Positions 54,732-63,605 of a stretch of DNA of 64,000 nucleotides are shown piece after piece (position 1 is the stretch's first letter; each line of letters begins with the position of its first letter). Below the pieces are notes generated by a model, which saw only the letters and a list, made by a program, of their open reading frames with translations, did not search any database and was not told where the DNA came from. Origin of the DNA: Saccharibacillus soli (GTDB lineage: Bacteria > Bacillota > Bacilli > Paenibacillales > Paenibacillaceae); assembly GCA_002189105.1 (NCBI GenBank), contig NIOB01000001.1:372001-436000 (forward strand). Direction: 5' to 3'. Position numbers and translations under genes: made by a program.

Positions 54732-56021
54732 ATGGATGTAATCGTTAGACGTACCGAGAGACTGGAAGGCACCATGGAGGCTCTATCTTCCAAAAACTAC
54801 ACGACGCGTTATCTGCTGGTTGCCGCTCTGGCGGATGGAACCAGTACCGTGCGTTTCCCTGCCCACAGTGAAGATAGCGATGCCATGCGCCGCTGCATTG
54901 CGGAACTGGGAGCGGAGCTGCAAGAAGACGAAGAGAAGATCGTCATTAAGGGCTTTGGACGTCATCCCAAGCCGGTAGCGGAGCTGAATGTAGGGAACGC
55001 GGGCGCCGTACTGCGTTTCCTGTTGGCTGTGGCTGCCTTATCGGAAGACGTTCATTTCGTCAATACGTATCCCGATTCCCTGGGCAAACGCCCGCATGAC
55101 GACCTGATTGAGGCGCTTCAGCAGATGGGTGCGGAGATTGAACATCACGGCGGCCGCCTGCCGATTACGGTTAAGGGTCCGGTCAAAGGCGGCAGGATTA
55201 CCGTATCCGGTGAAGTCAGCTCGCAGTATCTGAGTGCGCTGTTGTTCCTGACGCCGCTGCTTGAGGAAGACAGTGAGATTGCGGTGACCGGAGATCTCAA
55301 ATCCAAGGTCGTGGTGGGTCAGACGCTGGAAGTGCTGGAGCAGGCCGGGATTCAAGTCGAGGCGAACGAAGATTATTCACTGTTCCGCGTACCTGGAGGC
55401 CAGGCTTACCAGGCACGGGAATATTCGGTACAGGGAGATTATCCGGGGTCGGCGGCCATTCTGTCCGCTGCGGCTGTCCTGCCGTCCGATGTGACGGTCC
55501 GCCGACTGGCCAAGCACAGCCGCCAGGGGGAACGGGCCGTGGTGGATGTGCTGCGCATGATGGAGGCGCCGCTGACGCATGAGGATGATCTTGTCGTCGT
55601 CAATGGCACAGGCACGCTAAAGGCCGTTGAATTTGATGGCGATGCCGCGACCGATGCGGTACTGGCGATGGTGGCGGCGGCTGTATTTGCCGAAGGCACT
55701 TCGCGTTTCTACAATGTCGAGAACCTGCGTTACAAGGAATGTGATCGGATTACCGATTATCTGAATGAGCTTCGCAAAGCAGGCGCGGACGTGGAAGAGA
55801 AGCAGGCTGAGATCATCGTCCATGGTCGTCCACAGGGCGTCGCTGGCGGCGTGCGGATCGATTCGCATTATGACCACCGCGTGATTATGGCTTTGACCAT
55901 CGTGGGATTACGCGCGGAAGCGCCAATCACCATTACCGATGCGCATCACGTGGCCAAGTCATACCCGGGCTTTTTTGACGATATGATCGCGCTTGGGGCG
56001 GATGTGGAATGGGTAAAGTAA
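54732..56021 (+). CDS. aroA: 3-phosphoshikimate 1-carboxyvinyltransferase (EPSP synthase), divergent
   Basis: The protein has 429 residues and makes EPSP in the shikimate pathway. Catalytic residues are present: the aspartate in DAATDAVLAM, KECDR, SSQYLSALL, DHR and the lysine in AKSYPG. The N-terminal loop reads SKNYTTR instead of SKSxSNR, and the GNAGTxxRP loop reads GNAGAVLRF. GGAGG stands ten bases before ATG 54732; the frame extends to 54684. It stands alone, away from other aro genes. It may be a second copy or the only one. Confidence 0.88.
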   Translation: MDVIVRRTERLEGTMEALSSKNYTTRYLLVAALADGTSTVRFPAHSEDSDAMRRCIAELGAELQEDEEKIVIKGFGRHPKPVAELNVGNAGAVLRFLLAVAALSEDVHFVNTYPDSLGKRPHDDLIEALQQMGAEIEHHGGRLPITVKGPVKGGRITVSGEVSSQYLSALLFLTPLLEEDSEIAVTGDLKSKVVVGQTLEVLEQAGIQVEANEDYSLFRVPGGQAYQAREYSVQGDYPGSAAILSAAAVLPSDVTVRRLAKHSRQGERAVVDVLRMMEAPLTHEDDLVVVNGTGTLKAVEFDGDAATDAVLAMVAAAVFAEGTSRFYNVENLRYKECDRITDYLNELRKAGADVEEKQAEIIVHGRPQGVAGGVRIDSHYDHRVIMALTIVGLRAEAPITITDAHHVAKSYPGFFDDMIALGADVEWVK

Positions 56022-56102
56022 AGGCGAACGCTTAAATAGCGGATCGTATACTTGCACATTTGCTGATTCCAGGATTCAGGCAAGAATCGAGGAGGAGTTC
56101 AT

Positions 56103-56537
56103 ATGTCATTCCAAAATCCAAGCCGGGACGAGATCGGCAGACTGCTGGAGCAGGCCGGTAATATTGCCGTCGTCGGCCTGTCCGACAAGCCCGACCGGAC
56201 ATCGTATATGGTTGCGCAGGCCATGCAGTCGCGCGGCTATCGTATCATTCCGGTGAACCCGACTGCTGCCGGACAGGAGATTCTCGGCGAGACCTGCTAC
56301 GCCTCGCTGGCTGATGTGCCGGAGCCGATCGACATCGTGGATGTCTTCCGCCGCAGTGAATTCTGCGCGGATGTCGCCCGCGAAGCGGCAGCAGCAGGCG
56401 CCAAGACGCTGTGGCTCCAGTCCGGTGTCTACAGCGACGAGGCGGCCGAGATCGCCGGAGCAGCCGGCCTGACGGTCATCATGGACCGCTGCATCAAGGT
56501 CGAAGATGCCGTAACCGGCGCAGGCAGCCGCCGCTGA
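56103..56537 (+). CDS. CoA-binding domain protein (YccU-like)
   Basis: The protein has 144 residues. The Rossmann-like CoA-binding domain shows NIAVVGLSDKPDRTSYMVAQAM, then GYRIIPVNPTAAGQEILGE, IDIVDVFRRSEF, and AAGAKTLWLQSGVYSDEAA with the end VIMDRCIKVED. GAGGAGG stands eight bases before the ATG. Its function is unknown; the family resembles the nucleotide-binding part of succinyl-CoA synthetase. It is probably co-transcribed with aroA, 81 bases upstream. Confidence 0.88.
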   Translation: MSFQNPSRDEIGRLLEQAGNIAVVGLSDKPDRTSYMVAQAMQSRGYRIIPVNPTAAGQEILGETCYASLADVPEPIDIVDVFRRSEFCADVAREAAAAGAKTLWLQSGVYSDEAAEIAGAAGLTVIMDRCIKVEDAVTGAGSRR

Positions 56538-56550
56538 CGGCGCAGGCCTT

Positions 56551-56740
56551 GCCGCTCCCTCAAGCGGAGCGGCGGTCGCCCATGCTGTGCATGGGCAGAC
56601 GCCGTGGCAGGGACGATGGCTTCGCGTTCGTCCCTGCCACGGCCAAGAGCAAAGCAAAGACCCGCACAGGTTATCGTGCGGGTCTTTGCTTTGTCCACGG
56701 GGTGGAAGCGGGCGGGGCGAAGCCCGCTTCCACCCCGTGG
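56551..56740. repeat. Five consecutive perfect inverted repeats
   Basis: The stems are: GCCGCTCC/GGAGCGGC (56551-56573), GCCCATGC/GCATGGGC (56578-56596), a 16-base arm pair GCCGTGGCAGGGACGA (56601-56643), a terminator-like stem with AAAGCAAAGACCCGCAC (56650-56693), and a 19-base arm pair CCACGGGGTGGAAGCGGGC (56695-56740). They fill most of the gap 56538-56835. Only the fourth has the layout of an ordinary bidirectional terminator. Confidence 0.9.
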
Positions 56741-56835
56741 CAGCGAGCCGAGGCCTGCCGCGCAACGGCAGCGCAGGTCTCCCGAGCTTTTCGCCGCCGT
56801 TACAAAGTCGGCTCCCTCAGATTCCTTAGGGTCTG

Positions 56836-57411
56836 TTAAGCGCGGGGCGAATAGACGACGAATCGCCCATCCTCTGTGTCAGCCTCTCCAATCCAGCCGA
56901 CCGGAAGTTCCTGGTTGCGATAGATACTGAACAAAGTCTCGAAGAAGGGATGGGGCTCGGCAGCCAGCAGCCGGGCCTTGGCACACAGATACAGTTCGCC
57001 GCTGATCTTGTCAGCCAACAGAGCCATCATCTGGGGAGTCAGCTCCAGCCCGGCGGCGCGAAGAGTCAGCCGCTTCAAGACGACCTGCACGAAGTCTTGT
57101 TCTTCTTCATACAGGATCAAGGCGCGGGCAAGCTCACGCATCGAGGCATCTGCCGCAGGCGGAATATCTCCATCTGCATCTTCGACCATGTCCGGCAGAA
57201 AGACATAAGGCGGTTCCACGTCCTGATCCTGATAGAAGGACAGGGCTTCATCAAGCCGGGTAAATGGGCCATGACGCTCAATCCCAATCAACGCATCTTC
57301 GTTCACTTCTGCTGCCGATTCCCTTTGATACGCTCCATTTAACAGCTCGCCTTTTGCAATAAACGTCAACACCTCTTGAACCGCAAGGGGAAATACATGG
57401 GTCTCGTTCAC
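56836..57411 (-). CDS. Hypothetical protein, 191 residues
   Basis: I do not recognise a family. The protein is acidic, with short helices and a YVFLPDMVEDADG segment. There is no signal peptide or membrane segment. GTG 57411 has AAAGGAG eight bases upstream. It is divergent from ptsG and convergent with the CoA-binding protein gene. Confidence 0.7.
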   Translation of the reverse strand: MNETHVFPLAVQEVLTFIAKGELLNGAYQRESAAEVNEDALIGIERHGPFTRLDEALSFYQDQDVEPPYVFLPDMVEDADGDIPPAADASMRELARALILYEEEQDFVQVVLKRLTLRAAGLELTPQMMALLADKISGELYLCAKARLLAAEPHPFFETLFSIYRNQELPVGWIGEADTEDGRFVVYSPRA

Positions 57412-57689
57412 CGGGTTTGCTCCTTTCGATCGTTTCCTTTCGACTTGCTCCTTGCAATCGCTTCCCTCTAATCTCGCTGCCCACTCGTTTATCCTCGCCG
57501 CTTCAACTGTGATAAGCTTGATTCCTGTTTATTTTAGCGGCAAATGAAACATGCAATCAACAGTGAACCAACCTGCGGTCTGGAGCGATTTCTTGCGCAT
57601 CAGCAGGCGGAGCCATCCATGCCCATTTTCAGCTCAAATTTGCGCACAAAATGCACCTGTTCTCCTCGCGGAAAAACCGTGTAAATGCT

Positions 57690-57718
57690 TTGACAAACCT
57701 GGATGCAAAGCTTAACAT
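57690..57718 (+). promoter_or_regulatory. Promoter of the ptsG-ptsI operon
   Basis: TTGACA (57690-57695), 17 bases, TAACAT (57713-57718). The -10 is only 28 bases before the TTG start, leaving room for a leader of about 20 bases and no antiterminator-terminator pair. The rest of 57412-57745 shows no gene or clear site. Confidence 0.65.
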
Positions 57719-57745
57719 TTGAAAGAAGAGAGGAGAGGGACGTCT

Positions 57746-59635
57746 TTGAATTGGTTAGGTTCGCTTCAACAGCTTGGCCGGGCCGTGATGATCCCGACGA
57801 TGGTGCTGCCGGCGGCAGCGATCCTGCTCAGTGCAGGCAGCCTTCCCTGGGAAGCATGGGGTGTTCCCGGAGTGGCCGAAGCGTTGAACGTGGCGGGATC
57901 GGGCGTACTGCTCTACCTGCCTTATATATTTGCCGTAGGCGTTGCGCTTGGACTGGCTAACCAGGCCGGATATGCAGGCCTTGCGGCGCTCATGGGCATG
58001 ACGATCTATGAGCGGGTGATCGATCATTTCGCCAGCGGGCAGATTCAGCCCACGACGCTGATCGGGATTCTGTTGGGTGCGATTGCGGGCGCCTTGTACA
58101 ACCGCTTCAAAGACTTCAAGCTTCCGGAAACGATCCAGTTCTTCGGTGGGTCGCGTTTTGTCCTGCTGTTTATGGGGCTGTTGTCGGCTTTATTTGCCTT
58201 TGCCATGCTGGCAATCGGACCGCTTCTACAAGCGATCATCGACTGGATGAACCTGGAGGTTCGCTCGACAGGTGGTTTTGGGCTGTTCGTATATGGCATT
58301 TTGTATCGCGCCTTATCCGCATTTGGTCTGCATCATCTGCTCAACAATGTGGTCTGGTTCCAGTTTGGCTCTTACGAGACGGCTTCGGGCATGATTGTTC
58401 AGGGCGATCTGCCGCGCTTCTTCGCAGGTGATCCGACAGCAGGCTTGTTCATGTCGGGGTTATTCCCGATCATGATGTTTGCACTGCCGGCGACAGCGAT
58501 GGCGGTCATTCATGAAGCACGCGAAGACTTGAAGCCCAAAGTCCGCAAGACATTCGTCCGTGCGGCACTGGTCTGCCTGCTGACCGGCGTGTCCGAGCAG
58601 ATCGAATTTGCTTTTTTATTTGCATCGCCATTTTTGTTTGCGCTGCACGCCGTACTCGCAGGTTTTGCCATGTGGCTGACGTATGCGCTGGATATTCACC
58701 ACGGATTTTCCTATTCGGCAGGGCTGATTGACTTCGTGCTGAATTTCCATCTGTCTACGAATGGTTGGCTGTTGATCCCGATTGGCATCGTGTATGGGCT
58801 GGGTTATTATATCCTGTTCCGTTGGGCGATTCGCAAATTCCAGATTCCAACACCGGGACGCGAAGAAGGATCGACCCTTGAAGATTGGGCAGGGAATATC
58901 CCTTACCGTGCGCCATTGATTCTACAGGCGCTGGGTGGACGCGAGAATATCGTTCAGGTTCAGGCCTGCATTACACGTCTGCGTCTGACGGTGGCGAATG
59001 ATCGCAAGATCGACGGTCACGCGTTAAAATCCCTGGGTTCGGCGGGCCTGATCCGACTGGGCGGTGGGAATGTTCAGGTGGTGTTTGGCACGTATTCCGA
59101 GCTGATTCGGGAAGAGATCAACAAGCTGATTGACCGTGAACTGGATCAGGTGCTGTTTGCAGCGCCGATGCAGGGACGGATGATGCCTCTGGATGAAGTG
59201 CCTGACCAGATTTTCGCCAAGAAATTGGTGGGCGATGGTGTGGCCTTTATTCCGGAAAAAGATGAGCTGGTGTCTCCGGTGGCGGGCACGGTGCTGCATA
59301 TCTACCCGACGCAGCATGCACTGGGGATTCGCACCAATGAAGAGATCGATGTTCTGCTGCATATCGGCATTGATACGTCTCATCTGGAAGGCGCCTTTGA
59401 AGCCTTTGTCAAAGAGGGCGACATTGTGGAGCCGGGTCAACTGCTGATTCGTTTTGACCTGCCGCTGCTCAGGGAGAAGGCCAAGTCTCTGGCGACGCCG
59501 ATGCTGATTACCAATCCGGATCGGGTACGATCCTGGAGCTTTGCACCTTTTAAGACGGTCAAAAAAGGCCAAGGGCCAGTCATGTCGGTGGTCCTTTATG
59601 ATAAAGATAGAGAAATGGGAGGGGGAGGACGATGA
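57746..59635 (+). CDS. ptsG: Glucose-type PTS permease, EIICBA
   Basis: The protein has 629 residues and imports and phosphorylates glucose or a related hexose. The order is EIIC membrane domain (about 1-380), EIIB with the phosphorylated C408 in VQACITRLRLTV, and EIIA with the active histidine H539 in DVLLHIGIDT. AGTVLHIYPTQH is the EIIA signature. TTG 57746 is the start: GAGGAGAGGG is upstream and it yields NWLGSLQQLGRAVMIP, the usual EIIC start. It overlaps ptsI by ATGA. No ptsH is between them. N-acetylglucosamine specificity is possible. Confidence 0.93.
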   Translation: MNWLGSLQQLGRAVMIPTMVLPAAAILLSAGSLPWEAWGVPGVAEALNVAGSGVLLYLPYIFAVGVALGLANQAGYAGLAALMGMTIYERVIDHFASGQIQPTTLIGILLGAIAGALYNRFKDFKLPETIQFFGGSRFVLLFMGLLSALFAFAMLAIGPLLQAIIDWMNLEVRSTGGFGLFVYGILYRALSAFGLHHLLNNVVWFQFGSYETASGMIVQGDLPRFFAGDPTAGLFMSGLFPIMMFALPATAMAVIHEAREDLKPKVRKTFVRAALVCLLTGVSEQIEFAFLFASPFLFALHAVLAGFAMWLTYALDIHHGFSYSAGLIDFVLNFHLSTNGWLLIPIGIVYGLGYYILFRWAIRKFQIPTPGREEGSTLEDWAGNIPYRAPLILQALGGRENIVQVQACITRLRLTVANDRKIDGHALKSLGSAGLIRLGGGNVQVVFGTYSELIREEINKLIDRELDQVLFAAPMQGRMMPLDEVPDQIFAKKLVGDGVAFIPEKDELVSPVAGTVLHIYPTQHALGIRTNEEIDVLLHIGIDTSHLEGAFEAFVKEGDIVEPGQLLIRFDLPLLREKAKSLATPMLITNPDRVRSWSFAPFKTVKKGQGPVMSVVLYDKDREMGGGGR

Positions 59636-61356
59636 TAACCTGTATCGGGGCCGCACCGGGCGTAGCGATCGGGAGAGCTTTCGTTCTACCGACATGGGAA
59701 TGGGATGTTCCGGATCAGAAAATGGATGTGGTGGACCTGACGCGTGAGTTTGAGCGTCTGACGGAAGGCATCCGTACATCCCGCTGTGAGATCGAAGACA
59801 TGAAGAAGGAAGTCAAGGAGATGGTGGGGCCGGAAGAGTCCAGTATCTTCGATGCGCATCTCGCCATTCTGGAAGATCCCGTCTTCATGAGCGAGATCAA
59901 GGGAATTATCGAGAGGCAGTACAAAGCGGCGGAAGTGGCGGTTAAGGAAGCCATCGACCATTTTGTTACGATGTTCGACCTGCTGGACGATGAGTATATG
60001 AAGGAAAGAGCAGCCGACATCAAGGATGTCGGCAATCGACTGCTCAAGCATCTGCTGGGAGCACCCGAGATCAAGCTCCCTTCGGACACCCAGCCTTATA
60101 TTCTGGTGGCGAAGGAATTGTCGCCTTCCCAGCTGGTGCATCTGAATCCTCAGCACGTATTGGGGATTGTTACCTTGATTGGCGGCAAAACCTCGCACAC
60201 GGCAATCATGTCGCGGGCGATCGGAATTCCGCTGGTAGCAGGGCTGGAAGGCAAACGCGAAGAACCGTTCCAGACCGGCGAGATGCTGGTCATTGATGGC
60301 GACGAAGGGAAGATGTTCGTCGATCCTGACGAAGAGACGCTTCGCATTTACGAAGAGAAGCGCCGCAAGCTCCAGCGCAAGAAGGAGCAGCTCCAGCTGC
60401 TCGCCGAGGTGGATGCCGTTACGCGCGACGGGCGCCATCTGACGCTGGCCGCCAACATCAGTTCATTCAAGGAACTGGAGACGTCGCTCAAACACGGCGC
60501 CCAGGGTGTCGGCCTGTTCCGCACCGAATTCCTCTATATGGATCGTTCGGAATTCCCAAGCGAGGAAGAACAGTTTGATATTTATCGCCGCATCGCCGAG
60601 AAGGCAGCCGGGCAGCCCGTCGTCATTCGTACGCTGGACATTGGCGGGGACAAGCAGCTGGATTATTTTGCGCTGCCGGAAGAAGATAATCCGTTCCTCG
60701 GCTATCGGGCGATTCGGATCTGTCTGGATCGACCGGATCTCTTCATGACGCAGCTGCGAGCCATTCTGCGTGCCAGTGCTTTTGGAGATGTGCGGGTGAT
60801 GTATCCCATGATCTCTTCGGTCGAAGAAGTTCGGCAGGCCAATGAGCTTCTGCGCCGGGCGATGGCGGAGCTTGACCAGCGCGGAATGGCCTACAATGCC
60901 GACATTCCGGCTGGAATTATGATTGAAGTTCCTGCCGCTGCGGCTATTGCCGATCTGCTGGCTGAAGAAGTGGACTTCTTCAGCATTGGTACCAACGATC
61001 TCGTCCAGTATGTATTGGCCGTGGACCGGATGAATGAGCAGATTGCCCATATGTATCATCCTTACCATCCAGCGGTGCTGCGGATGCTGCGCATGACCGT
61101 TCAGGCCGCGCATGAACGCGGCATTGAAGTCAGCGTGTGCGGCGAGATGGCCGGTGATGAACGTGCCGTACCGATCTGGTTGGAGCTTGGGGTGGACAAG
61201 CTCAGTATGTCACCGCAGTCTCTGCTGCGCGTGAAGCACCGCGTGCTGAATACTACCGCGTCTGTCGCCCGGGAAACGGGGCGTGAATGTTTCAGGCTGG
61301 GTCGATCCGGCGATATTGAACGTCTGCTGTCGGATTTTGTAACGCCGGTTAGCTAG
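59632..61356 (+). CDS. ptsI: PTS enzyme I (phosphoenolpyruvate-protein phosphotransferase)
   Basis: The protein has 574 residues, the usual length. It takes phosphate from phosphoenolpyruvate and passes it to HPr. Visible: phosphorylated H189 in GGKTSHTAIMSRA, LFRTEFLYMDR, GTNDLVQYVLAVDR, and the PEP-site cysteine in SVCGEMAGD. It starts inside the ptsG stop (ATGA) with GGAGGGGGAGG upstream, so it is translationally coupled. ptsH is missing from the unit. Confidence 0.95.
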   Translation: MITCIGAAPGVAIGRAFVLPTWEWDVPDQKMDVVDLTREFERLTEGIRTSRCEIEDMKKEVKEMVGPEESSIFDAHLAILEDPVFMSEIKGIIERQYKAAEVAVKEAIDHFVTMFDLLDDEYMKERAADIKDVGNRLLKHLLGAPEIKLPSDTQPYILVAKELSPSQLVHLNPQHVLGIVTLIGGKTSHTAIMSRAIGIPLVAGLEGKREEPFQTGEMLVIDGDEGKMFVDPDEETLRIYEEKRRKLQRKKEQLQLLAEVDAVTRDGRHLTLAANISSFKELETSLKHGAQGVGLFRTEFLYMDRSEFPSEEEQFDIYRRIAEKAAGQPVVIRTLDIGGDKQLDYFALPEEDNPFLGYRAIRICLDRPDLFMTQLRAILRASAFGDVRVMYPMISSVEEVRQANELLRRAMAELDQRGMAYNADIPAGIMIEVPAAAAIADLLAEEVDFFSIGTNDLVQYVLAVDRMNEQIAHMYHPYHPAVLRMLRMTVQAAHERGIEVSVCGEMAGDERAVPIWLELGVDKLSMSPQSLLRVKHRVLNTTASVARETGRECFRLGRSGDIERLLSDFVTPVS

Positions 61357-61397
61357 AATCGGCCCATCTCCCGATCGTCCGCCGCTCTTGATAAATC

Positions 61398-61459
61398 TAC
61401 AAAAAAGCCGCCGAGATTTCTCGGCAGCCTGACGTCTTTCTGCGGAAAGGCGTTTTTTG
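61398..61459 (+). terminator. Terminator region after ptsI
   Basis: A hairpin (GCCGCCGAGA / TCTCGG-CAGC) is followed by a second stem (ACGTCTTTC / GAAAGGCGT) ending in TTTTTT. Confidence 0.75.
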
Positions 61460-61527
61460 TACGTGTTTGTATATCCATCAGGTTTGGATACCCATCAGGC
61501 CATTAAATCTGGAGTGAGGCGTTCGAC

Positions 61528-62064
61528 TTAACGTACAGCCTGCGAATCAGCCAGTGCATCACAGAAAGCCAGACCATAAGGCGGAAGATCGGGAGGTCTG
61601 CGGGCAGAGATAATATGACCGTCGGTAACAACGGCTTCGTCCTTCCAGATGGCGCCTGCATTTTCCATATCGTCACGAATTCCCGGAGTGGAAGTGACCG
61701 TTACGCCATCCAGAATACGCGCGGAGATGAGCACCCAACCGGCATGGCAGATCTGGCCGATGGGTTTCTTCGCTTCATTCATCTCCCGAACCAGCTCCAG
61801 GACTTTTGGATACCGGCGAAGTTTGTCGGGTGCCCATCCGCCGGGGACAAGAATCCCATCATAGTCGGCACTGTTCAGTTCGTCGAAGGCATATTCGGCT
61901 TGAGCCGGCACTCCATATTTGCCTATATAACTCTTGCCTTTTTCGGCACCGGCCAGATGAACTTCAGCTCCTTCTTCACGCACGCGGTAAACAGGATACC
62001 ACAATTCCAAATCTTCAAACTCTTCATCAACCAACGCAATGACTTTTTTGCCCTCAAGACGCAT
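61528..62064 (-). CDS. DJ-1/PfpI family protein
   Basis: The protein has 178 residues. The fold starts KKVIALVDEEFEDLELWYPVYR, with GILVPGGWAPDKLRRY and the nucleophilic cysteine in IGQICHAGW, as in the PfpI/YfkM stress-protein group. The start at 62064 has AAGGAAG upstream; the frame extends to 62103. It is monocistronic. Members act as deglycases, proteases or chaperones; which applies here is open. Confidence 0.88.
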   Translation of the reverse strand: MRLEGKKVIALVDEEFEDLELWYPVYRVREEGAEVHLAGAEKGKSYIGKYGVPAQAEYAFDELNSADYDGILVPGGWAPDKLRRYPKVLELVREMNEAKKPIGQICHAGWVLISARILDGVTVTSTPGIRDDMENAGAIWKDEAVVTDGHIISARRPPDLPPYGLAFCDALADSQAVR

Positions 62065-62444
62065 GGAATCGCTTCCTTCCCTGTAGCAGAATCGTAATGT
62101 CATGTTTCATTGTAACAGTCCGACTCCATCGCCGCAAAAAAGAGCAGAAAGATTCAGTAATATTTTTTGAAAGCGCTTAATTTATTTGGAAAACAAGCAG
62201 GAATTTGCGCAAGCGGTATCGAATCCATTGCAGCAAGAACCTGAATCGGCATAAATACGGGAAAACAGAGCGCGAATCGAGGGCGTTCGTTGGCCGAACC
62301 GGTGCCTACAGGCTCGCAATCCTTTCGTTTGATAAAGAAATGGCGAAAGCGATCAGAGGGTAGAAGTCGGCAGAAGGATGCAGAGCGGGTCGAACCCGGT
62401 TTGCCAAAAACAGAGGACATATTCATGTTGGAGGGGATTGTGGG
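62065..62444. other. Gene-free gap of 380 bp
   Basis: No gene is supported here. A partial cre-like sequence (TTGAAAGCGCTTAAT at about 62167) lies about 100 bases upstream of the PfpI gene, but the match is incomplete. Confidence 0.5.
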
Positions 62445-62897
62445 ATGCTGGAGCATTGCGAATGTGGACAAAGATACGATCTGGATTTTCGGCTTGTCGA
62501 TTACAAAAAGCATGTCAGCATCGACAACGTGCCAGTTCTGGTCTGTCCGAGATGCGAACACGAAGAAGTGCTCCATTGGTTGAAGCGTGATCTAATCGCG
62601 CTGCTTCAGGGTCTGCCGCTGGATGGCGAGCCATATGGGCTGGATTATACCGAATTTAACGAATTGGCCTATATCATCTATACGGTGTTCACCTGCAGCC
62701 CGGTAGACACCAAAGACGCTCTAAAGGCGGAAATACAGGAAAGCTGCAAAGCTCGCATTAATGCGCTGCTCGATCTTTACCGCTGCGCAGGCGATGTGGG
62801 AGACCAATCCTGGATGGCGGAGATTGAGAGGCGGTTGGCCCAGTTGACCGAAAAAGTATCCGTCGAAGGAAGATCGCTGCGCTGCTCTCCCGCTTGA
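62445..62897 (+). CDS. Zinc-ribbon protein, hypothetical, 150 residues
   Basis: Two cysteine pairs (CECG near the start and CPRC near 35) suggest a zinc ribbon at about 1-45 (MLEHCECGQRYDLDFR, then VLVCPRCEHEEV). A helical region follows (YTEFNELAYIIYTVF, then KARINALLDLYRCAGDV). No named family is certain. TTGGAGGGG stands eight bases before the ATG. It lies 120 bases before ytxJ. Confidence 0.7.
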   Translation: MLEHCECGQRYDLDFRLVDYKKHVSIDNVPVLVCPRCEHEEVLHWLKRDLIALLQGLPLDGEPYGLDYTEFNELAYIIYTVFTCSPVDTKDALKAEIQESCKARINALLDLYRCAGDVGDQSWMAEIERRLAQLTEKVSVEGRSLRCSPA

Positions 62898-63017
62898 GAG
62901 AGCAGAGGCGCAGCCCTCGTTTTTTGACTTCATTTTCCGGGATTGTTAAACTGAAAGCGAACACTTGTGTGGACAACTACGAACGAAGTTTCTGCAGAAC
63001 CGAAAGGAGAATCTCCC

Positions 63018-63359
63018 ATGCCTACTTTTACTCAGATCACCACCAGCGAACAGTTGGAAGCTGCTATACGCGAATCGCAGGATAGACCTGTCCTTCTGTT
63101 TAAACACAGCACGCGCTGCCCGATCAGCGCAGGGGCCTACGCCGAAGCAAAGCGATATTTGGAAAAAACGCCCAATCCGGATGCTTCCTATGTCCTGATT
63201 CATGTCGTTGAAGATCGTCCCGTGTCGCTTGAGGCGGCAGACCGTCTTGGCGTTGAACATGCTTCGCCGCAGGCCATCCTGCTCAAGGAAGGTCGCGCCG
63301 TGTGGAATGTCTCCCATTCCCGCATTACGTCGTCGGCGCTGCGTGAGGCTTTGTCTTAA
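63018..63359 (+). CDS. ytxJ: Bacillithiol-system redox-active protein YtxJ
   Basis: The protein has 113 residues and a thioredoxin-like fold (DUF2847) with a single active cysteine in LLFKHSTRCPISAGAY. It is thought to remove bacillithiol from S-bacillithiolated proteins. AAAGGAGA stands before ATG 63018; the frame extends to 62967. It precedes ccpA, as in Bacillales, where ytxJ lies near ccpA. Confidence 0.9.
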   Translation: MPTFTQITTSEQLEAAIRESQDRPVLLFKHSTRCPISAGAYAEAKRYLEKTPNPDASYVLIHVVEDRPVSLEAADRLGVEHASPQAILLKEGRAVWNVSHSRITSSALREALS

Positions 63360-63383
63360 AACATTGACCGAATCAGACTTGAA

Positions 63384-63438
63384 GTTTACCTTCCTCGGAA
63401 GCACGCACGATCCAAGCAGGTTTCCGAGGATTGTAAAC
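63384..63438. repeat. Inverted repeat between ytxJ and ccpA
   Basis: GTTTAC pairs with GTAAAC, and inside it CCTCGGAA pairs with TTCCGAGG, with a small internal loop. No T run follows. Its role is unknown. Confidence 0.5.
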
Positions 63439-63489
63439 CAACCTCGTTATCGGTCAGCGCCCCAGGACAGGAGCCTTTTTTGGAAAAAA

Positions 63490-63532
63490 GTGAAGCGTTA
63501 ACATTGCGCACCAAGCAAATTTATCGTATCAT
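63490..63532 (+). promoter_or_regulatory. Promoter of ccpA with a partial cre
   Basis: TTGCGC (63504-63509), 17 bases, TATCAT (63527-63532). GTGAAGCGTTAACA at 63490-63503 keeps 12 of the 14 cre positions and directly precedes the -35, which would fit weak autoregulation. Confidence 0.5.
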
Positions 63533-63605
63533 GGTAATAATGAAAGCTTGAATGTAATTCATTGAAACATGATTGAAAAATTTACTGGCAATGGAGAGAA
63601 CAGAT

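Noticed and set aside
57412-57745. GlcT-type RNA antiterminator upstream of ptsG
   Set aside because: No terminator-like stem is seen in the gap, and the consensus promoter lies too close to the start for such a leader.
62167-62181. cre-like TTGAAAGCGCTTAAT
   Set aside because: The final CA half is not matched and no promoter is recognisable beside it.
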